Shown piece by piece: positions 5,711-6,967 of a stretch of DNA of 6,967 nucleotides. Under the pieces are notes generated by a model, which saw only the letters and a list, made by a program, of their open reading frames with translations, searched no databases and was not told where the DNA came from. The translations under genes and the position numbers were made by a program. The first letter of the stretch is position 1, and the number at the start of each line of letters is the position of its first letter. Source of the stretch: an uncultured Lachnospiraceae bacterium (GTDB taxonomy: Bacteria; Bacillota; Clostridia; Lachnospirales; Lachnospiraceae); the NCBI GenBank assembly GCA_902772565.1, contig CACYBJ010000314.1, positions 1 through 6,967 of the forward strand, read 5' to 3'.

Positions 5711-6416
5711 CTGCCTCACCGCCTTTCTGTGAAACAAAGAACTTGCCTGCTTCACTCTTTAGATATTCTTCCTTGGTTCCGAAGAAGATATGGTCACCGA
5801 TGTGAAGCACTTTTGTGGCATATTTCACCGCTGCCGCAATATCATGTGAAATCATGATGACTGTAATGCCTTCTTTGTTAAGCCCGGCGATGAGTTCATA
5901 CATCTGTGCTGTAACCATGGGATCAAGTCCCGCCACCGGCTCATCAAGAAGAAGAACTTTTCTTGTGGCGCAAAGGGCCCTTGCAAGAAGAACTCTCTGC
6001 TGCTGTCCGCCGGACAGCTCTCTGTAACAACGTTTTGCGAGAGGCAGAATTCCCATGCGTTCCATGTTGGTTTCCGCCAGTTTTTTCTCCTCACGGTTAT
6101 AAAAAGGTCTGAGGCCGCAGTGACTCTGGCATCCCGAAAGAACTATTTCCCTTACTGATGCCGGGAAGTCCTTCTGGACCACCGTCTGCTGAGGAAGATA
6201 GCCTATTTCGTTGGCCTTAAGTCCGTCTCCAAACTCAATACTTCCGCCCAGCGGATTTTTCAGACCCAAAAGGGTCTTCATGAGAGTGGATTTGCCTGAA
6301 CCGTTTTCACCCAAAATGCAGAAATAATCTCCGGTATTTACGGCAAAATTAAGATCCTTTACAATAACCTGATTGTCGTATCCGAGAGAAAGATTCGTCA
6401 CAGAAAGCTGTGCCAT
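5703..6416 (-). CDS. znuC: ZnuC-like metal ABC transporter ATP-binding protein
   Basis: A 237-residue cytoplasmic ATPase that powers the importer. All ABC motifs are intact: Walker A GENGSGKST (36-44), Q-loop in YLPQQ (73-77), signature LSGGQ (134-138), Walker B VLLLDEP (154-160), D-loop AGLD (162-165) and switch His191 in ISHD. The protein is the usual length for ZnuC/MntB-type ATPases and is most similar in character to the zinc/manganese group, including the SVREIVLSG segment after the Q-loop. An AAAGGAG ribosome binding site sits 7 nt before the ATG. It starts 12 nt after the binding-protein gene and overlaps the permease start. Confidence 0.94.
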   Translation of the reverse strand: MAQLSVTNLSLGYDNQVIVKDLNFAVNTGDYFCILGENGSGKSTLMKTLLGLKNPLGGSIEFGDGLKANEIGYLPQQTVVQKDFPASVREIVLSGCQSHCGLRPFYNREEKKLAETNMERMGILPLAKRCYRELSGGQQQRVLLARALCATRKVLLLDEPVAGLDPMVTAQMYELIAGLNKEGITVIMISHDIAAAVKYATKVLHIGDHIFFGTKEEYLKSEAGKFFVSQKGGEADA

Positions 6417-6428
6417 GACAATACTCCT

Positions 6429-6967
6429 TTAACTAAGCGCTTCCTTAAGAACCTCCAGGTTCTTTTCCATTACGGAAAGATAACTTGTTCCGTTCTTAAC
6501 ATCCTTACCTGTGGCAGACTGCATAGAGTCAAGAGATAAAATCTTAATATCCTTGTCTTTCGCATTCTCCACAATGGTCTTTGCAATCTTGCCGTCGCTG
6601 CTCTCAAGCTTGATTACCGACTTAAGAGACAGTTCATCAACCTTTCCGGCAAGGAAAGTAATTGTTTCGAAACTTGCTTCTGTTTCCGCAGAGCATCCGA
6701 TAAATGCCGCGTAATAATCAAGTCCGTAATCCTCCGTCATATAACGGAACGGGAATCGGTCTCCAAAAAGAAGAGTTTTGCATTCGGCAGATGCCACCGC
6801 ATCTTCGTACTCTTTATCTAAAGCGTTAAGCTTGCCGATATACTCTTCGGTATTCTTCCTGTATGTGTCGGCGTTGTCTGCATCCGCCTTAATGATGGCT
6901 TCGGAGATTTCTTTTGTAAGGGCAGATGCATTCTTAAGCGAAAGCCATACATGCTCGTCATACTCGG
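6429..6967 (-). CDS. znuA: ZnuA-like metal-binding protein of the ABC transporter, N-terminus beyond window
   Basis: The C-terminal 178 residues of an extracellular (lipid-anchored in Gram-positives) solute-binding protein of the ZnuA/AdcA/MntA cluster A-I family. The fragment opens with EYDEHVWLSLKNA, matching the family motif around the second metal-ligand His (His5 of the fragment). A helical linker follows, then GDRFPFRYMTEDYGLDYYAAF (68-88) and CSAETEASF (91-99), and a C-terminal YLSVMEKNLEVLKEAL helix (162-177). At the GDRFPFRY site many family members carry a His ligand (HxxFGY); here no His is present. The signal sequence, first His ligand and any His-rich loop lie beyond the right edge. 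It is the upstream gene of the visible operon, so the promoter and any Zur operator are also outside. Confidence 0.9.
   Translation of the reverse strand, partial: EYDEHVWLSLKNASALTKEISEAIIKADADNADTYRKNTEEYIGKLNALDKEYEDAVASAECKTLLFGDRFPFRYMTEDYGLDYYAAFIGCSAETEASFETITFLAGKVDELSLKSVIKLESSDGKIAKTIVENAKDKDIKILSLDSMQSATGKDVKNGTSYLSVMEKNLEVLKEALS

Overview
The window looks like chromosome from a Gram-positive anaerobe of the Firmicutes, most likely a plant-fibre-degrading Lachnospiraceae member (Butyrivibrio, Roseburia or Lachnospira type). This rests on strong AGGAGG ribosome binding sites, short intergenic gaps, sigma-A-type promoters, a lipoprotein signal typical of Gram-positives, and a secreted multidomain galactanase. 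The genus is an inference. There is no tRNA, rRNA, CRISPR array or insertion sequence.

Positions 1-2667, minus strand: a large secreted GH53 endo-beta-1,4-galactanase, cut by the left window edge after 803 residues, with an unusually well-structured control region. Reading toward the gene there is a promoter (2613-2640), a LacI/GalR-type palindromic operator just past the predicted transcription start (2583-2602), and a leader of about 195 nt. The leader holds three hairpins; the last has a 14-bp stem followed by U7 and looks like a transcription attenuator (2444-2488). Two of the hairpin loops carry the same GGGAGUUG sequence. This leader is the most interesting part of the window.

Positions 2662-4191: a small Ser-His-type S26 signal-peptidase-like protease (minus) with its own promoter and terminator. 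It is divergent from a membrane-anchored protein with a very low-complexity Ser/Thr/Asn/Asp/Gly ectodomain (plus). Their promoters lie back to back, about 20 bp apart.

Positions 4204-6967, minus strand: a compact metal-uptake operon read right to left. It contains a ZnuA-like binding protein (N-terminus beyond the right edge), the ZnuC-like ATPase, the ZnuB-like permease, and a lipoprotein with a C-terminal domain containing a Cys-Cys motif. Gaps are 12 nt, an 8-nt overlap and 13 nt, so the four genes are almost certainly co-transcribed. ZnuA would capture zinc (or manganese) outside the cell, ZnuB would carry it across the membrane using ATP hydrolysed by ZnuC, and the lipoprotein is a plausible accessory factor of unknown function. 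The operon converges on the low-complexity gene, with hairpins between them.
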